From the NCBI RefSeq assembly GCF_014656195.1, contig NZ_BNBY01000037.1, positions 1 through 63,660 of the forward strand: 63,660 nt of DNA, given 5' to 3'. A program made the position numbers and the translations under genes. Each line of letters opens with the position of its first letter. The stretch's first letter is position 1. This DNA is from Kitasatospora xanthocidica. GTDB lineage: Bacteria > Actinomycetota > Actinomycetes > Streptomycetales > Streptomycetaceae. Of this stretch, positions 1-15,722 are shown piece by piece. The notes beneath the pieces are model-generated. The model was not told the DNA's origin and made no database searches. It worked only from the letters and a program-made list of their open reading frames with translations.

Positions 1-40
1 GGCCGGGACCCCCGTCCGCATCCGTGCGGGGGTCCCGGCC
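1..40 (-). terminator. Strong hairpin terminator closing the NRPS operon
   Basis: Bases 1-14 and 27-40 form a perfect 14-bp GC-rich inverted repeat with a 12-nt loop. The hairpin lies 17 nt past the stop codon (58-60) of the last operon gene on the minus strand. There is no U tract, as is usual in actinomycetes. It marks the likely 3' end of the operon that starts at mbtH. Confidence 0.8.
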
Positions 41-57
41 GCCGTCGGGGCCGGTCC

Positions 58-3000
58 TCAGCCGAGCCGCTCCACCGGGAGGCCGGGTCGCTCGGCGGCG
101 GCCGCGACGAACCGGGTGAACGCGGTGGCCAGGTCGCGGGCCGCCGCTCCGGTCAGCAGCCCCTCCGGGTAGTGCAGCCGGCCGTCCAGGGCGCCGCCGT
201 TCTCCCGCAGGTCGACCAGGACGTCGAAGGGGTGCCCGCCCTGCCCGTGGTCGTACGGTTCGGCGACGACCCCGGGGAGGTCGACCCGGCCGGTGAGCGG
301 GCCGAGCAGCTGGAAGCCGGCCTGGGCGACCGGGTTGCGGCTCGGGTCGCGCGGTGGGCGCAGCGCCGTCACCACCCGGTCGAACGGCAGGCCCTGGTGA
401 CGGTAGGCGGCGAGCGCGGTGGCCCTGGTGCGGGCCAGTACCTGGGTGAACGGCTCGCGCCGCCCCACCGGGGTGCGCAGCGCCAGGGTGTTGACGAACA
501 GGCCGACCAGGTCGGTGAGTTCGGCCACCGGTCGGTTGGCGGTGAAGGTGGCCACGACCAGGTCGTCCGTTCCGGCGGCGCCGGTGAGCACGGCCGAGAA
601 GCAGGAGAGCAGCGCCATGAACGGGGTGGCGCCGGCCTCGCCGGCCGTCCGGTTCAGCGCGGCGGTGACCGCCGGGTCCAGGGTGAAGTCGACGACGGTG
701 TCCCGCCGTCCGCGCAGCGGCGGCCGGGGGTGGTCGCCGGGCGGCCCCGGGGCGGGCAGCTCCAGGACGGGCAGCGGCGCCCGGAGGTGGCGCAGCCAGT
801 GGTCGAGGTCGGCGGCGGTGCGGTCCGCGGTGTCGGCCTCGGCGCGCTGCCAGGCCGCGTAGTCCGGGTAGTCGACGGGCAGTTCCGGCAGCCGGGGGGC
901 GCGGCCGGCCAGCGCGGCCCGGTAGCACTCGGACAGGTCGCGCCAGAACACGCCCATCGACCAGTCGTCGGAGACGATGTGGTGGACCACCGCGAGCAGC
1001 ACGTGGTCCTCCGGCCCCAGGGTGAGCAGGACCAGGCGCAGCAGCGGGCCGCGGTCCAGCGCGAACGGCCGGGCCACCTCCTCCCGTACGGCTCGGCGGG
1101 CCCGCTTCTCGCGCTCGCCGGGCGGCGCGTCGGTGAGGTCCACCAGCTCCGGGAGGCTCGGCGGGTCCTGGTGCACCACCTGGTGCGGGACGCCGCGGAC
1201 GGACTCGAAGGTGGTGCGCAGCGCGGCGTGCCGGTTCACGGTCGCCCGCAGGGCCTGGTGCAGTGCGGCGAGGTCGATCCGGCCGCGCAGCCGGTGCGCG
1301 TCGTACATGGTGTACTCGGTGCTGCCCGGGGTGAGCCGGTCCAGGAACCAGAGCCGGTGCTGCTCGGAGGAGAGCGGAACCGGCCCGGGCGGGCGCGGCG
1401 GCACGGTGCGGCCGGCCTCCGGAGCGGCGGACGGTCCGGCCGCGTCCAGCAGGGCGGCCAGGTCCTCGACGGTGGGTCGGGCCAGCAGGTCGGCGGGGGA
1501 GGGCGCGGCGCCGGTGAGCGCCCGCAGCCGGGAGCAGATCCGGGTGGCGATCAGGGACTGGCCGCCCAGGTCGAGGAAGCGGTCCCGGACGCCGATCGGG
1601 GCCACCCCCAGGGCCTGTTCCCAGACGCCGACCAGGGCCCGCTCGGTCGGGGTGCGCGGGGCCAGGTAGGCGGTGGCGAGCTCCGGGCGGCCGTCGTCGG
1701 GGGCGGGCAGCGCCTTGCGGTCGGTCTTGCCGCTTGCGGTGAGCGGCAGTTCGGCGAGCCGGACCCAGGCGGTGGGGACCATGTAGTCGGGGAGCAGTTC
1801 GCCCAGGTGCTTGCGCAGCTCGGTGAGGTCGGGCGCGTCGGGGACGACGCCGACCAGGTAGCCGACCAGCCGGCTGCCGCCGGTGGCGGCCGGGTGCGCC
1901 GCCGCCACGGCGGCGTGCACCTGCGGGTGGGAGGCCAGCGCGGCCTCCACGTCGCCGAGTTCGATCCGCAGGCCGCGGATCTTCACCTGGTGGTCGAGCC
2001 GGCCCAGGTACTCGATCCGTCCGTCCACCCGTCGGCGTGCCAGGTCCCCGGTGCGGTAGAGCCGGGCGCCGGGCGGGCCGTACGGGTCGGGCCGGAAGGC
2101 GGTGGCGGTGAGGCCGGGCCGGCCGAGGTAGCCGCGGGCCAACTGGACGCCGGCCAGGCAGAGCTCGCCGGCGGTGCCCGGGGGGACGGGCATGCCGTCC
2201 TGGTCGAGCACGTAGGTCCGGGTGTTGGCGACCGCCCGGCCGATGGTGACCGGGGCGCCGGGCAGGCAGCGCTCGGCGGTGACGTCCACCGCCGCCTCGG
2301 TGGGCCCGTACAGGTTGAACAGCTCGCAGTCGAGGAGCTCGTGCACCTCGCGGACCAGGTCCGGGCCGAGCGCCTCGCCGCTGCACACGATCCGGCGCAG
2401 GTCGGGCAGTTCGGGCGGGCCGCCGTGGGCGCGGCGGGCCCGCAGGTCGGCGAGGAACTCCCGCAGCATCGAGGGGACGAAGTGCACGGTGTCCACCCGC
2501 TGTTCGGCCAGCACCCGGTGCAGGTAGGCCGGGTCCCGGTGGCCGCCGGGCCGGGCCAGGACGAGCGTGCCGCCGACCGCGAGCGGGCCGAAGAACTCCC
2601 AGACCGACACGTCGAAGGTGGCGGGCGTCTTCTGCAGCACCCGGCTGCCCTCGGCCAGCCCGCAGTCGTCGCGCATCCACAGCAGCCGGTTGACCACCCC
2701 CCGGTGCGGCACCACGACGCCCTTGGGGCGGCCGGTCGAGCCGGAGGTGAAGATCGCGTAGGCCGGGTGGTCCGGCCCGGCCGCCGGGGCCGGGTCGTGG
2801 GAGGGCCGGCCGGGCTCGTCCGCCGGGACGACCGGCCGCACCCCGGCGTGCTCGGCGGCCTCTGCCGTCACCGCGTCCGTGACCAGCAGGGCCGCGCCGC
2901 TCTCCGCCAGGACGGCGGCCGTGCGCAGCGGCGGGTGCTCGGGGTCGAGCGGCACGTACCCGGCCCCGGACTTGAGCACCGCCAGGAGGGCCACCACCAG

Positions 3001-3279
3001 GTCGACCCCCCGCTCCAGCCGGACCCCGACCAGGGCCTCCGGCCCGGCCCCGGCCGCCCGCAGCCGGTGGGCCAGCCGGTTGGCGCGCTCGTTGAGCCGG
3101 GCGTAGCCCAGCTCGACGTCCTCGCAGACCAGCGCGACCGCGTCCGGGGTGAGCCGGGCCTGCCGCTCGAACAGCTGGTGGACGCACTGCTCCAGCGGGT
3201 ACGGCCGGTCGGGGCCGGTCGCGTCCGCCAGGTACCGCCGCAGCTCCGGTGGAGCCAGCACGGCGGGCCGGGCGGTCAC
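58..3279 (-). CDS. NRPS, A(Ser)-T-C, with terminal condensation domain
   Basis: A 1073-aa nonribosomal peptide synthetase. Domains in order: A (about residues 30-540; TSGSTGRPKG core, FDVSVWE near 223), T (LGGQSL near 573), C (about 630-1065; HHIVSDDW near 769). My manual read of the ten specificity residues is DVWHVSLVDK, a standard Ser code. The protein starts directly with an A domain and ends in a C domain, with no thioesterase or reductase. That makes it a starter module whose C domain needs a partner T domain in trans; the stand-alone A-T protein from 13445-15298 fits. The C-domain core reads HHxxxDD where HHxxxDG is usual; the second His and the Asp are kept. The GTG start overlaps the sbnB-like stop (GTGA, 3276-3279). 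Last gene of the operon. Confidence 0.93.
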   Translation of the reverse strand: MTARPAVLAPPELRRYLADATGPDRPYPLEQCVHQLFERQARLTPDAVALVCEDVELGYARLNERANRLAHRLRAAGAGPEALVGVRLERGVDLVVALLAVLKSGAGYVPLDPEHPPLRTAAVLAESGAALLVTDAVTAEAAEHAGVRPVVPADEPGRPSHDPAPAAGPDHPAYAIFTSGSTGRPKGVVVPHRGVVNRLLWMRDDCGLAEGSRVLQKTPATFDVSVWEFFGPLAVGGTLVLARPGGHRDPAYLHRVLAEQRVDTVHFVPSMLREFLADLRARRAHGGPPELPDLRRIVCSGEALGPDLVREVHELLDCELFNLYGPTEAAVDVTAERCLPGAPVTIGRAVANTRTYVLDQDGMPVPPGTAGELCLAGVQLARGYLGRPGLTATAFRPDPYGPPGARLYRTGDLARRRVDGRIEYLGRLDHQVKIRGLRIELGDVEAALASHPQVHAAVAAAHPAATGGSRLVGYLVGVVPDAPDLTELRKHLGELLPDYMVPTAWVRLAELPLTASGKTDRKALPAPDDGRPELATAYLAPRTPTERALVGVWEQALGVAPIGVRDRFLDLGGQSLIATRICSRLRALTGAAPSPADLLARPTVEDLAALLDAAGPSAAPEAGRTVPPRPPGPVPLSSEQHRLWFLDRLTPGSTEYTMYDAHRLRGRIDLAALHQALRATVNRHAALRTTFESVRGVPHQVVHQDPPSLPELVDLTDAPPGEREKRARRAVREEVARPFALDRGPLLRLVLLTLGPEDHVLLAVVHHIVSDDWSMGVFWRDLSECYRAALAGRAPRLPELPVDYPDYAAWQRAEADTADRTAADLDHWLRHLRAPLPVLELPAPGPPGDHPRPPLRGRRDTVVDFTLDPAVTAALNRTAGEAGATPFMALLSCFSAVLTGAAGTDDLVVATFTANRPVAELTDLVGLFVNTLALRTPVGRREPFTQVLARTRATALAAYRHQGLPFDRVVTALRPPRDPSRNPVAQAGFQLLGPLTGRVDLPGVVAEPYDHGQGGHPFDVLVDLRENGGALDGRLHYPEGLLTGAAARDLATAFTRFVAAAAERPGLPVERLG

Positions 3280-4277
3280 GGCGCGCCGCCGGGGAGGAAG
3301 TCGTCCAGCCGGGTGCCGCCGCCCCCGGCCTCGGCGCCGCGCCGCACCAGGTCGGCCAGCGCGAGGTCGAGGATGCCCAGGCCGAACGGGGAGAACACGG
3401 TGGTGCGCTTCGGGTCGCGCGGCCGCGGGTCCGGCCCGGCGAGCAGGCCGCCGATCGTGGCGCTGATGAACTCCCGGTCGCCGGACTCCTGTTCGGCCAG
3501 GTGCAGGGAGGTGGCGGCGCGGCACACGTGGTCCGGGTCGTCGACCAGGTTGACCGCCGAGAGCACCGACTCCACCGTCAGGTCGCGCAGCGAGACGTGC
3601 AGCACCAGCGTGCCCGGCCGGCAGGGCGCGGTGTCCAGGTGCGGGGCGGCGGCGGTGGTGGCGAGGCTGACCAGCGGGTGGGCGGCCAGCGCCGCCTCGG
3701 GCCGGTCCACCACGGCGGTCTTCAGGCCCGGTTGCTCCCGCGCGCAGCGGGCGGCGAACCCCTCCGCCCGGCCGCGGTCCCGGTCGTACAGGGTGACGGT
3801 GTCCAGGGCGGGCAGCACCACTCGGAGGAAGCGGAGCACCTCGAAGTTGATCACGCCGCAGCCGATCAGGGCGGCCCCGGTGTCGGGCTGCTCCCCGGCC
3901 AGGGTGGCGGCGGCCAGCGCGGCGCTCGCGGCGGTGCGCCGGGCCGAGACCAGGGACCCCTCGACCAGGGCCTCGGGGTGTCCGGTGCGCATCGAGTTGA
4001 GGATGATCGCCGCCGAGGCGCGCTCCAGGCCCAGCTCCAGGTTGCCGGGGAAGGAGGAGATCCACTTCATCCCGGCCACCGGCCGCTCCCCGCCCAGGTA
4101 GGCGGGCAGGCCGATGATCCGGTTGCGCTCGTCCTCGGGGAAGCGCAGGAACACCGAGTGCGGGATCGCGCTCTCGCCCCGCGCGTGCCGGACGTAGGCC
4201 TCGCGGACCGCCGCGAGCACCTCCCGCTCCCGCCCGTCCAGTGCCTGCCGTACGTCGCGGGCGCCCAGGATCAGCAT
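3276..4277 (-). CDS. sbnB: SbnB-like 2,3-diaminopropionate-forming dehydrogenase
   Basis: A 333-aa protein of the ornithine cyclodeaminase/mu-crystallin family. SbnB oxidatively cleaves N-(1-amino-1-carboxyethyl)-glutamate, made by SbnA, into L-2,3-diaminopropionate and 2-oxoglutarate using NAD. Visible features are a family-type N-terminal half (AGMKWISSFPGN, SARRTAASAALAA) and a Rossmann segment (ALIGCGVINFEVLRFL). The start is ATG 4277, with GGAGG 7 nt upstream, and overlaps the end of the sbnA-like gene by 7 nt. Pairing with an SbnA homologue separates this from a catabolic ornithine cyclodeaminase. The function is inferred from family and neighbours. Confidence 0.88.
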   Translation of the reverse strand: MLILGARDVRQALDGREREVLAAVREAYVRHARGESAIPHSVFLRFPEDERNRIIGLPAYLGGERPVAGMKWISSFPGNLELGLERASAAIILNSMRTGHPEALVEGSLVSARRTAASAALAAATLAGEQPDTGAALIGCGVINFEVLRFLRVVLPALDTVTLYDRDRGRAEGFAARCAREQPGLKTAVVDRPEAALAAHPLVSLATTAAAPHLDTAPCRPGTLVLHVSLRDLTVESVLSAVNLVDDPDHVCRAATSLHLAEQESGDREFISATIGGLLAGPDPRPRDPKRTTVFSPFGLGILDLALADLVRRGAEAGGGGTRLDDFLPGGAP

Positions 4278-5290
4278 GCTGCCACCTCCACCGATGGGTC
4301 CTTCCACAGGTCGGCGGCGTCGCCGAAGTGCTCGGCCGCCCAGTCGTCGTTGTAGATCGTGTCCAGGTAGCGCTCGCCCCGGTCGGGCAGGACGACGGCG
4401 CAGACGGACCCGGCCGGCACCCGCGGGCGGATCCGGTCGAGGGCGCTGAGCACCGCGCCGGAGGAGCCGCCGGCCAGGATCGCCTCCCGGCGGGCCAGCG
4501 CGCGGCAGCCCACCAGGCAGTCCAGGTCGTCGACGTGCACCACCTCGTCGGCCAGGTCCGCGCCGAACAGCGCGGGCCGCACCGAGGCGCCGTGGCCGGG
4601 GATCAGCCGGGGCCCGGCGGTCCCGCCGAAGATCACGCTGCCGACCGCGTCGACGGCCACGATCCGGGTCGCCAGGCCGCGTTCGCGGACGTACTCGGCG
4701 CAGCCGCGCAGGGTGCCGCAGGAGCTGGTGGCGCACACCAGGTAGTCGACCCGGCCGTCCAGCTCCTCGACGATCTCCCGCATGGTCTGCCGGTGCGCCC
4801 GGGCGTTCAGCGGGTTGGCGTACTGGTCCGGGCAGTAGGCGTACGGGATGCCGGCGACCAGTTCGCGCACCCGGCGCAGCCGCACCGGCAGGTACTCGCC
4901 GGTGCCCTGGTCGCACTCGGTCACCACCTCGACCTCGGCGCCCAGGGCCCGCATCACGGCGATGTTCTGCTGGTTGGTCCGGGCGTCCACCACGCAGACG
5001 AAGCGCACTCCGAAGTACCGGCACACCTGGGCCAGGCCGATCCCGAGGTTGCCGGAACTGGACTCCACCACCACGGACTTGCCGGGGGTGAGCGCGCCGG
5101 AGCGGATCCGGTCGACGAGCATGTTCAGCGCGGAGCGGTCCTTGATGCTGCCGCCGGGGTTGTGTGCCTCCAGTTTGGCGTAGGTGCGGAAGCCGCTGTC
5201 CGGGAAGATCCGGGTGAGCTCGACCAGCGGGGTGGCGCCGACGGTGGACAGCACACCGCCGGGCGCCCCGTCGGCCGGGGGCGCCGTCAC
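4271..5290 (-). CDS. sbnA: SbnA-like PLP synthase for diaminopropionate
   Basis: A 339-aa fold-type II PLP enzyme of the cysteine synthase family. SbnA joins O-phospho-L-serine and L-glutamate to give the substrate of SbnB. The PLP lysine is in NPGGSIKDRSA, the substrate loop is ESSSGNLGIGLA, and a glycine-rich phosphate loop TSSCGTLRGC replaces the usual GTGGT-type loop; a Ser/Cys-rich loop of this kind is common in SbnA-type proteins. The chosen start is GTG 5290 (VTAPPADG). It overlaps the stop of a 21-codon upstream frame by GTGA. Longer in-frame starts exist, but the upstream ATG with a ribosome-binding site lies in the other frame. Operon partner of the sbnB-like gene. Confidence 0.88.
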   Translation of the reverse strand: MTAPPADGAPGGVLSTVGATPLVELTRIFPDSGFRTYAKLEAHNPGGSIKDRSALNMLVDRIRSGALTPGKSVVVESSSGNLGIGLAQVCRYFGVRFVCVVDARTNQQNIAVMRALGAEVEVVTECDQGTGEYLPVRLRRVRELVAGIPYAYCPDQYANPLNARAHRQTMREIVEELDGRVDYLVCATSSCGTLRGCAEYVRERGLATRIVAVDAVGSVIFGGTAGPRLIPGHGASVRPALFGADLADEVVHVDDLDCLVGCRALARREAILAGGSSGAVLSALDRIRPRVPAGSVCAVVLPDRGERYLDTIYNDDWAAEHFGDAADLWKDPSVEVAAC

Positions 5291-5352
5291 CGGACGCCCG
5301 CGCGCGGGTCGCGCCCGGCCCGGGCCGGGGGTGTCGTTGGGGTACGGGTCAT
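5287..5352 (-). CDS. Possible 21-aa leader ORF coupled to sbnA
   Basis: ATG 5352 follows a good ribosome-binding site (GAGGAG about 6-11 nt upstream). It reads 21 codons (MTRTPTTPPARAG...) and stops at TGA 5287-5289, sharing GTGA with the sbnA-like GTG start. The peptide is Thr/Pro/Arg-rich and resembles nothing I know. It may only hand ribosomes to sbnA, or the sbnA start may be mis-chosen. Confidence 0.35.
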   Translation of the reverse strand: MTRTPTTPPARAGRDPRAGVR

Positions 5353-5403
5353 GGCGGTACTCCTCGTGAGAGCGTCGGGGAGAGGTCGGACGGGCCGGGC
5401 GCC

Positions 5404-6749
5404 CTAGACGGCGGGCGCGTCCGTCGGGGCGGGGAGCGCCGGGTCGCTCGCCGGGGGGTCGTCGGGGGCGGCCGGGCCCTGCCGGACGGCCTTGCTGAGC
5501 GTCACCGCGCCCGCCAGCAGGACCATCCAGACGGCGAGCGCCGTCAGGGCCGTCCCGGTGCCGTACCACTGGAGCAGCAGCCCGCCGGCGAGCGAGCCGA
5601 GCGGCAGCGCTCCGCCGGACAGCACGCTGCTCGCGCCGGACACCCGGCCCTGGAGGTGGTCCGGGGTGGTGGAGAGCTGCTGGGTGGCCACGGCGACGTT
5701 CCAGATCGGGCCGACGAACCACATCAGCGCGTAGAGCGCGCCGGTGAGGTAGAGGTCGTCGGCGAGGAGCAGGCCGACCGCGAGCAGGGCCCAGGCCCAG
5801 TTGGCGCCGATCACCACGGCCGGCAGCGGCAGGCGCCGCCGGCACCAGGAGGCGGCGGTGGAGCCGAGCACGCCGCCCGCCCCCGCGACCCCCAGCAGGA
5901 CGCCGATCCCGGTGGGGGAGGCGCCGCGCTCGTCGGCGAGCACCACGACGACCAGGAACAGCGCCCGGAACAGCAGGTTGCTGCCGGCGACGGCCAGGGC
6001 GGCGGTGCGCAGGAACGGTTGGCGCCACAGCCAGGCGAACCCGGCGGCCAGCTCGGCGAGCGGCTTGGCGGGCGGCCCTGCGCCGTCGGCCGCGCTGTCG
6101 GACTCCGGGGCCGCGCCGTCGGACTCCGGGGCCCCGCCGGGCGCGGCCTGGAAGTCCTTGCGGATCAGCAGCAGCGTCACCACGGACACCGCGTAGCTGA
6201 TCGCGTCCAGCAGGAAGGGCAGCGCCCGGGCCACCCCGAAGAGCGCGCCGCCCAGCGGGGTGCCGAGGGTGACCGCCGCCCGTTCGCGGGCCTCGTTGCG
6301 CGACAGCGCCTCGGTCAGCCGGCGTTTCGGCACCAGGTGCGGGACGGCGACGTGGGAGGCCAGCTCGTGGCAGACCGTCAGGCTGCCCTCGACGAAGCCG
6401 ACCAGCAGGATCTGCGTCAGGGTCAGCCGGTCGAGGGCCAGCGCGAGCACGATGCTCAGCGCGCCGGCCCCCCGGACGACGTCGCACCAGATCATCAGGC
6501 GTTTGCGGTCCACGCGGTCCACCAGCGCCCCGGCCGGCAGCGGGAGGAGCAGCAGCGGCAGCAGCGCGGTGAACCCGGCGAGCCCCGCGTCGGCGGCCGA
6601 GCCGGTGACGGCCAGGACCAGCAGCGGGTAGGCGACGGTGGCACCCGTCGACCCCAGCATGGACAGGGCCGAGCCGGTCCACAGCAGGACGAAGTCCCGG
6701 TTGCGGTGCAGGGGCGGGTCGTCGGCCTCGGGCCGTTCGGCGGCGGCCG

Positions 6750-6753
<4 letters not shown>
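5404..6753 (-). CDS. MFS exporter
   Basis: A 449-aa major facilitator superfamily permease with about 12 hydrophobic segments, the first being RDFVLLWTGSALSMLGSTGA. The MFS loop 2-3 signature appears as GALVDRVDRKRLMIWCD, and a central hydrophilic loop near residues 205-240 carries the repeat (A/G)PESDGAAPESDS. The family includes efflux pumps of the MFS_3/enterobactin-exporter type that often sit in NRPS loci. The GTG start at 6753 overlaps the upstream NRPS stop (GTGA). Its position inside the operon points to export of, and self-resistance to, the peptide product; the substrate is inferred. Confidence 0.9.
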
Positions 6754-13444
<6,691 letters not shown>

Positions 13445-13448
<4 letters not shown>

Positions 13449-15298
13449 CCCTCGATCACCTGAGACAACATCGACTCCACCTCTGCATCGGAAAGTTGCT
13501 CGACCCGCTCGGTGATCGCCGCCCGCAGCCGTTCGGCGAGCAGGGCCGGGGTACGGGCGTCGAACACCGCGCTCACCGGCAGCTCGACCGGGAAGCGCTC
13601 GCCCAGCAGGGCGGTCACCTCGGTGGCCAGCAGCGAGTGCCCGCCGAGCTCGAAGAAGTCGTCGTGCACGCCGATCGCGGCCACCGAGAGCAGTTCGGAC
13701 CAGACCTCGACGACGGCCTGCTCGACCGGGGTGCGCGGCGCGGTGACCGGCGCCTTCGCCGGGTCGTCGCCGGGGGTCGGCAGCGCGGCCCGGTCCACCT
13801 TGCCGTTGGGGTTCAGCGGGAGCGCGGGCAGCCGCACCCAGGCGGTCGGGACGAGGTACTCGGGCAGCAGCTCCCGCAGGTACTCGCGCAGCGGGCGGCC
13901 CGGCCGGTCGAGGGTGTCCGACACCACGTAGCCGACCAGCTGCTTGTCCCCGGCCGGGGTCGGCCGCACCGCGGCCACCGCCGCCCGGACCTCCGGGTGG
14001 TTGCCCAACGCGGCCTCGACCTCGCCGAGTTCGATCCGGTGGCCGTTGATCTTGACCTGCTGGTCGCGCCGGCCGTGGAAGAGCAGCAGGCCGTCGGCGC
14101 CCTCGGTGACGAGGTCCCCGGTGCGGTAGAGCCGGGCGCCGGGCACCGTGCCGTACGGGTCCGGGACGAAGCGCTCGGCGGTGAGCGCCGGGCGGCCGTG
14201 GTAGCCGCGGGCCACCCCCGGCCCGCCGACCAGCAGTTCGCCGGACTCGCCGGCCGGCACCCGGGTGACGCCGTCCTCCGCCACCACGTACAGGGTGGTC
14301 CGGGTGATGGCCCGGCCGATCGGGATCGAGCCCCGGGTCTCGGCCAGGGTGACCCCGCGCCGCGCGGCGCAGAAGGTGGTGCACTCGGTCGGCCCGTAGC
14401 CGTTGACCACCTCCACGCCCCGCTCCACCAGCATCCGCACCTCGGCCGGCGGCGCCACGTCCCCGGCGACCAGGACCTGGCGCACCGTCGCCAGCGCGCC
14501 GGGCCGGGTGCGCACCACGTGCTGGAACAGCCCGGTGCTCAGCAGCGCCACGCTGACGGCGTGCCGGCGCACCGCCTCCTCGATCGAGGCCGCCGTCGGC
14601 ACGCCCTGCGGCAGCACGGCGAGCCGGGCGCCGTTGCACAGCGCGCCCCAGACCTCGAAGGTGGAGAGGTCGAAGGAGAGCGGGGCGAGCATCAGCACCA
14701 CCTGCCCCGGGTCGAGGTCCGCGTAGTCGGCCTCGTGGACCAGGCGCAGCACGTTGCGGTGGGTGACCCCGACCCCCTTCGGGCGGCCGGTGGAGCCCGA
14801 GGTGTACATCACGTAGGCCAGGTCGTCCGGCACGGCCCCCGACGCGGGAGCCGTGGTCGGCAGGCCGGCCGCCGCCGACCAGTCCGGCTCGATCGCCACC
14901 CGCTCCAGGCCGGTGGCCGCGAACCGGCCGGCGAGCTCCGGCTCGACCAGCAGGACCCTGGCGCCCGAGTCGGCCACCATGAAGGCGAGCCGCTCGGCCG
15001 GGTACTCCGGATCCAGCGGCAGGTAGTGACCGCCCGCCTTGAGCACGGCCAGCAGCGCGGTCACCACCTCCGGGCTGCGCTGCGCGCACACCGCGACCGG
15101 GGCGTCGGGACCGACCCCGCGGGCGCGCAGCAGATGGGCCAACTGATTGGCCCGGGAGTCCAGTTCGGCGTAGGTCAGCCGCCGTCCGCCGAACTCCAGG
15201 GCCGTCACGTCCGGCGTGCCCGACGCCCGTCCCGCGAACCACTCGTGCACGCACCGGTCGGGCAGGGGTGCGTCGGCGCGGCCAACCACGGTGTTCAT
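13445..15298 (-). CDS. NRPS, stand-alone A-T module
   Basis: A 617-aa protein with one adenylation domain (YTSGSTGRPKG; FDLSTFE near residue 209) and one carrier domain (LGGHSLLA near 551), without a condensation domain. The manual specificity read is DLFLLAGTFK. This is not one of the common proteinogenic codes I know and shows no acidic residue that would obviously hold a side-chain amine, so I leave the substrate open (Dap, Dab, a ureido form and Ala-like substrates are candidates). The C-less, A-first layout means it must receive a condensation domain in trans; the A-T-C protein encoded last in the operon can supply it. ATG 15298 overlaps the mbtH stop, and its own stop overlaps the next NRPS start (both ATGA). 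Confidence 0.93.
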
Positions 15299-15516
15299 GC
15301 CGGCCGGGTCTCCCGCTCCATGCGCACCCGCAGGCTCAGCGGACGCATGTCCGTCCAGACGGTGTCGATGTGGTCCAGGCAGTCCTGCTTGGGGCCCTCC
15401 GTGCCCTCCCGGTGCCAGCCCAGCGGGAGCTCCCGGTCGGCCAGCCAGATCGAGTACTGCTCCTCGTCGTTGCGGACCACCCAGTACGTGCGCGGGTCGG
15501 TGCTCTCGTCGGCCAT
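15295..15516 (-). CDS. mbtH: MbtH-like protein
   Basis: A 73-aa MbtH-family chaperone that binds NRPS adenylation domains and is often needed for their folding or activity. The family pattern is visible: NDEEQYSIW, LPLGWH, and a tryptophan late in HIDTVWTDMRPLSLR. ATG 15516 is preceded by GAGAGGAGAG. It is the first gene of the minus-strand operon and overlaps the A-T NRPS by ATGA, which should give close to 1:1 expression. Confidence 0.95.
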   Translation of the reverse strand: MADESTDPRTYWVVRNDEEQYSIWLADRELPLGWHREGTEGPKQDCLDHIDTVWTDMRPLSLRVRMERETRPA

Positions 15517-15722
15517 TCCGCTCTCCTCTCGCAGGGGCGGGCGCCCGCTCGGCCGGGGCGCCGCGACAGGAAGACTCGCCCGCCGCGGGCCGGGCGCCAT
15601 AGGGAAGAAGCGGCCGAGAATCCGGCAGCCCCGCTGCCCGCAGGACTGCTGGTCCTTCTCTTCTGCCGGCCCGCGCCGCGCCGGAATGCTGGCCGGACCC
15701 CGCCGCGTCGGAAAGGACACAC
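15517..15722. promoter_or_regulatory. Divergent control region of the NRPS locus
   Basis: A 206-bp gap between mbtH (minus) and the diaminobutyrate aminotransferase gene (plus). It must hold promoters for both units. I see a small palindrome, AGGAC-N5-GTCCT (15642-15656), and ribosome-binding sites at both ends (GAGAGGAGAG for mbtH, GGAAAGGA for the aminotransferase), but no convincing -10/-35 pair. It is a plausible target of the LAL regulator at 18153-21071. Confidence 0.5.

Noticed and set aside
172..4101. A 1309-codon plus-strand frame opposite the A-T-C NRPS
   Set aside because: Composition is His/Gln/Arg/Val-rich with no domain. The minus strand carries complete A, T and C domains with all motifs in order.
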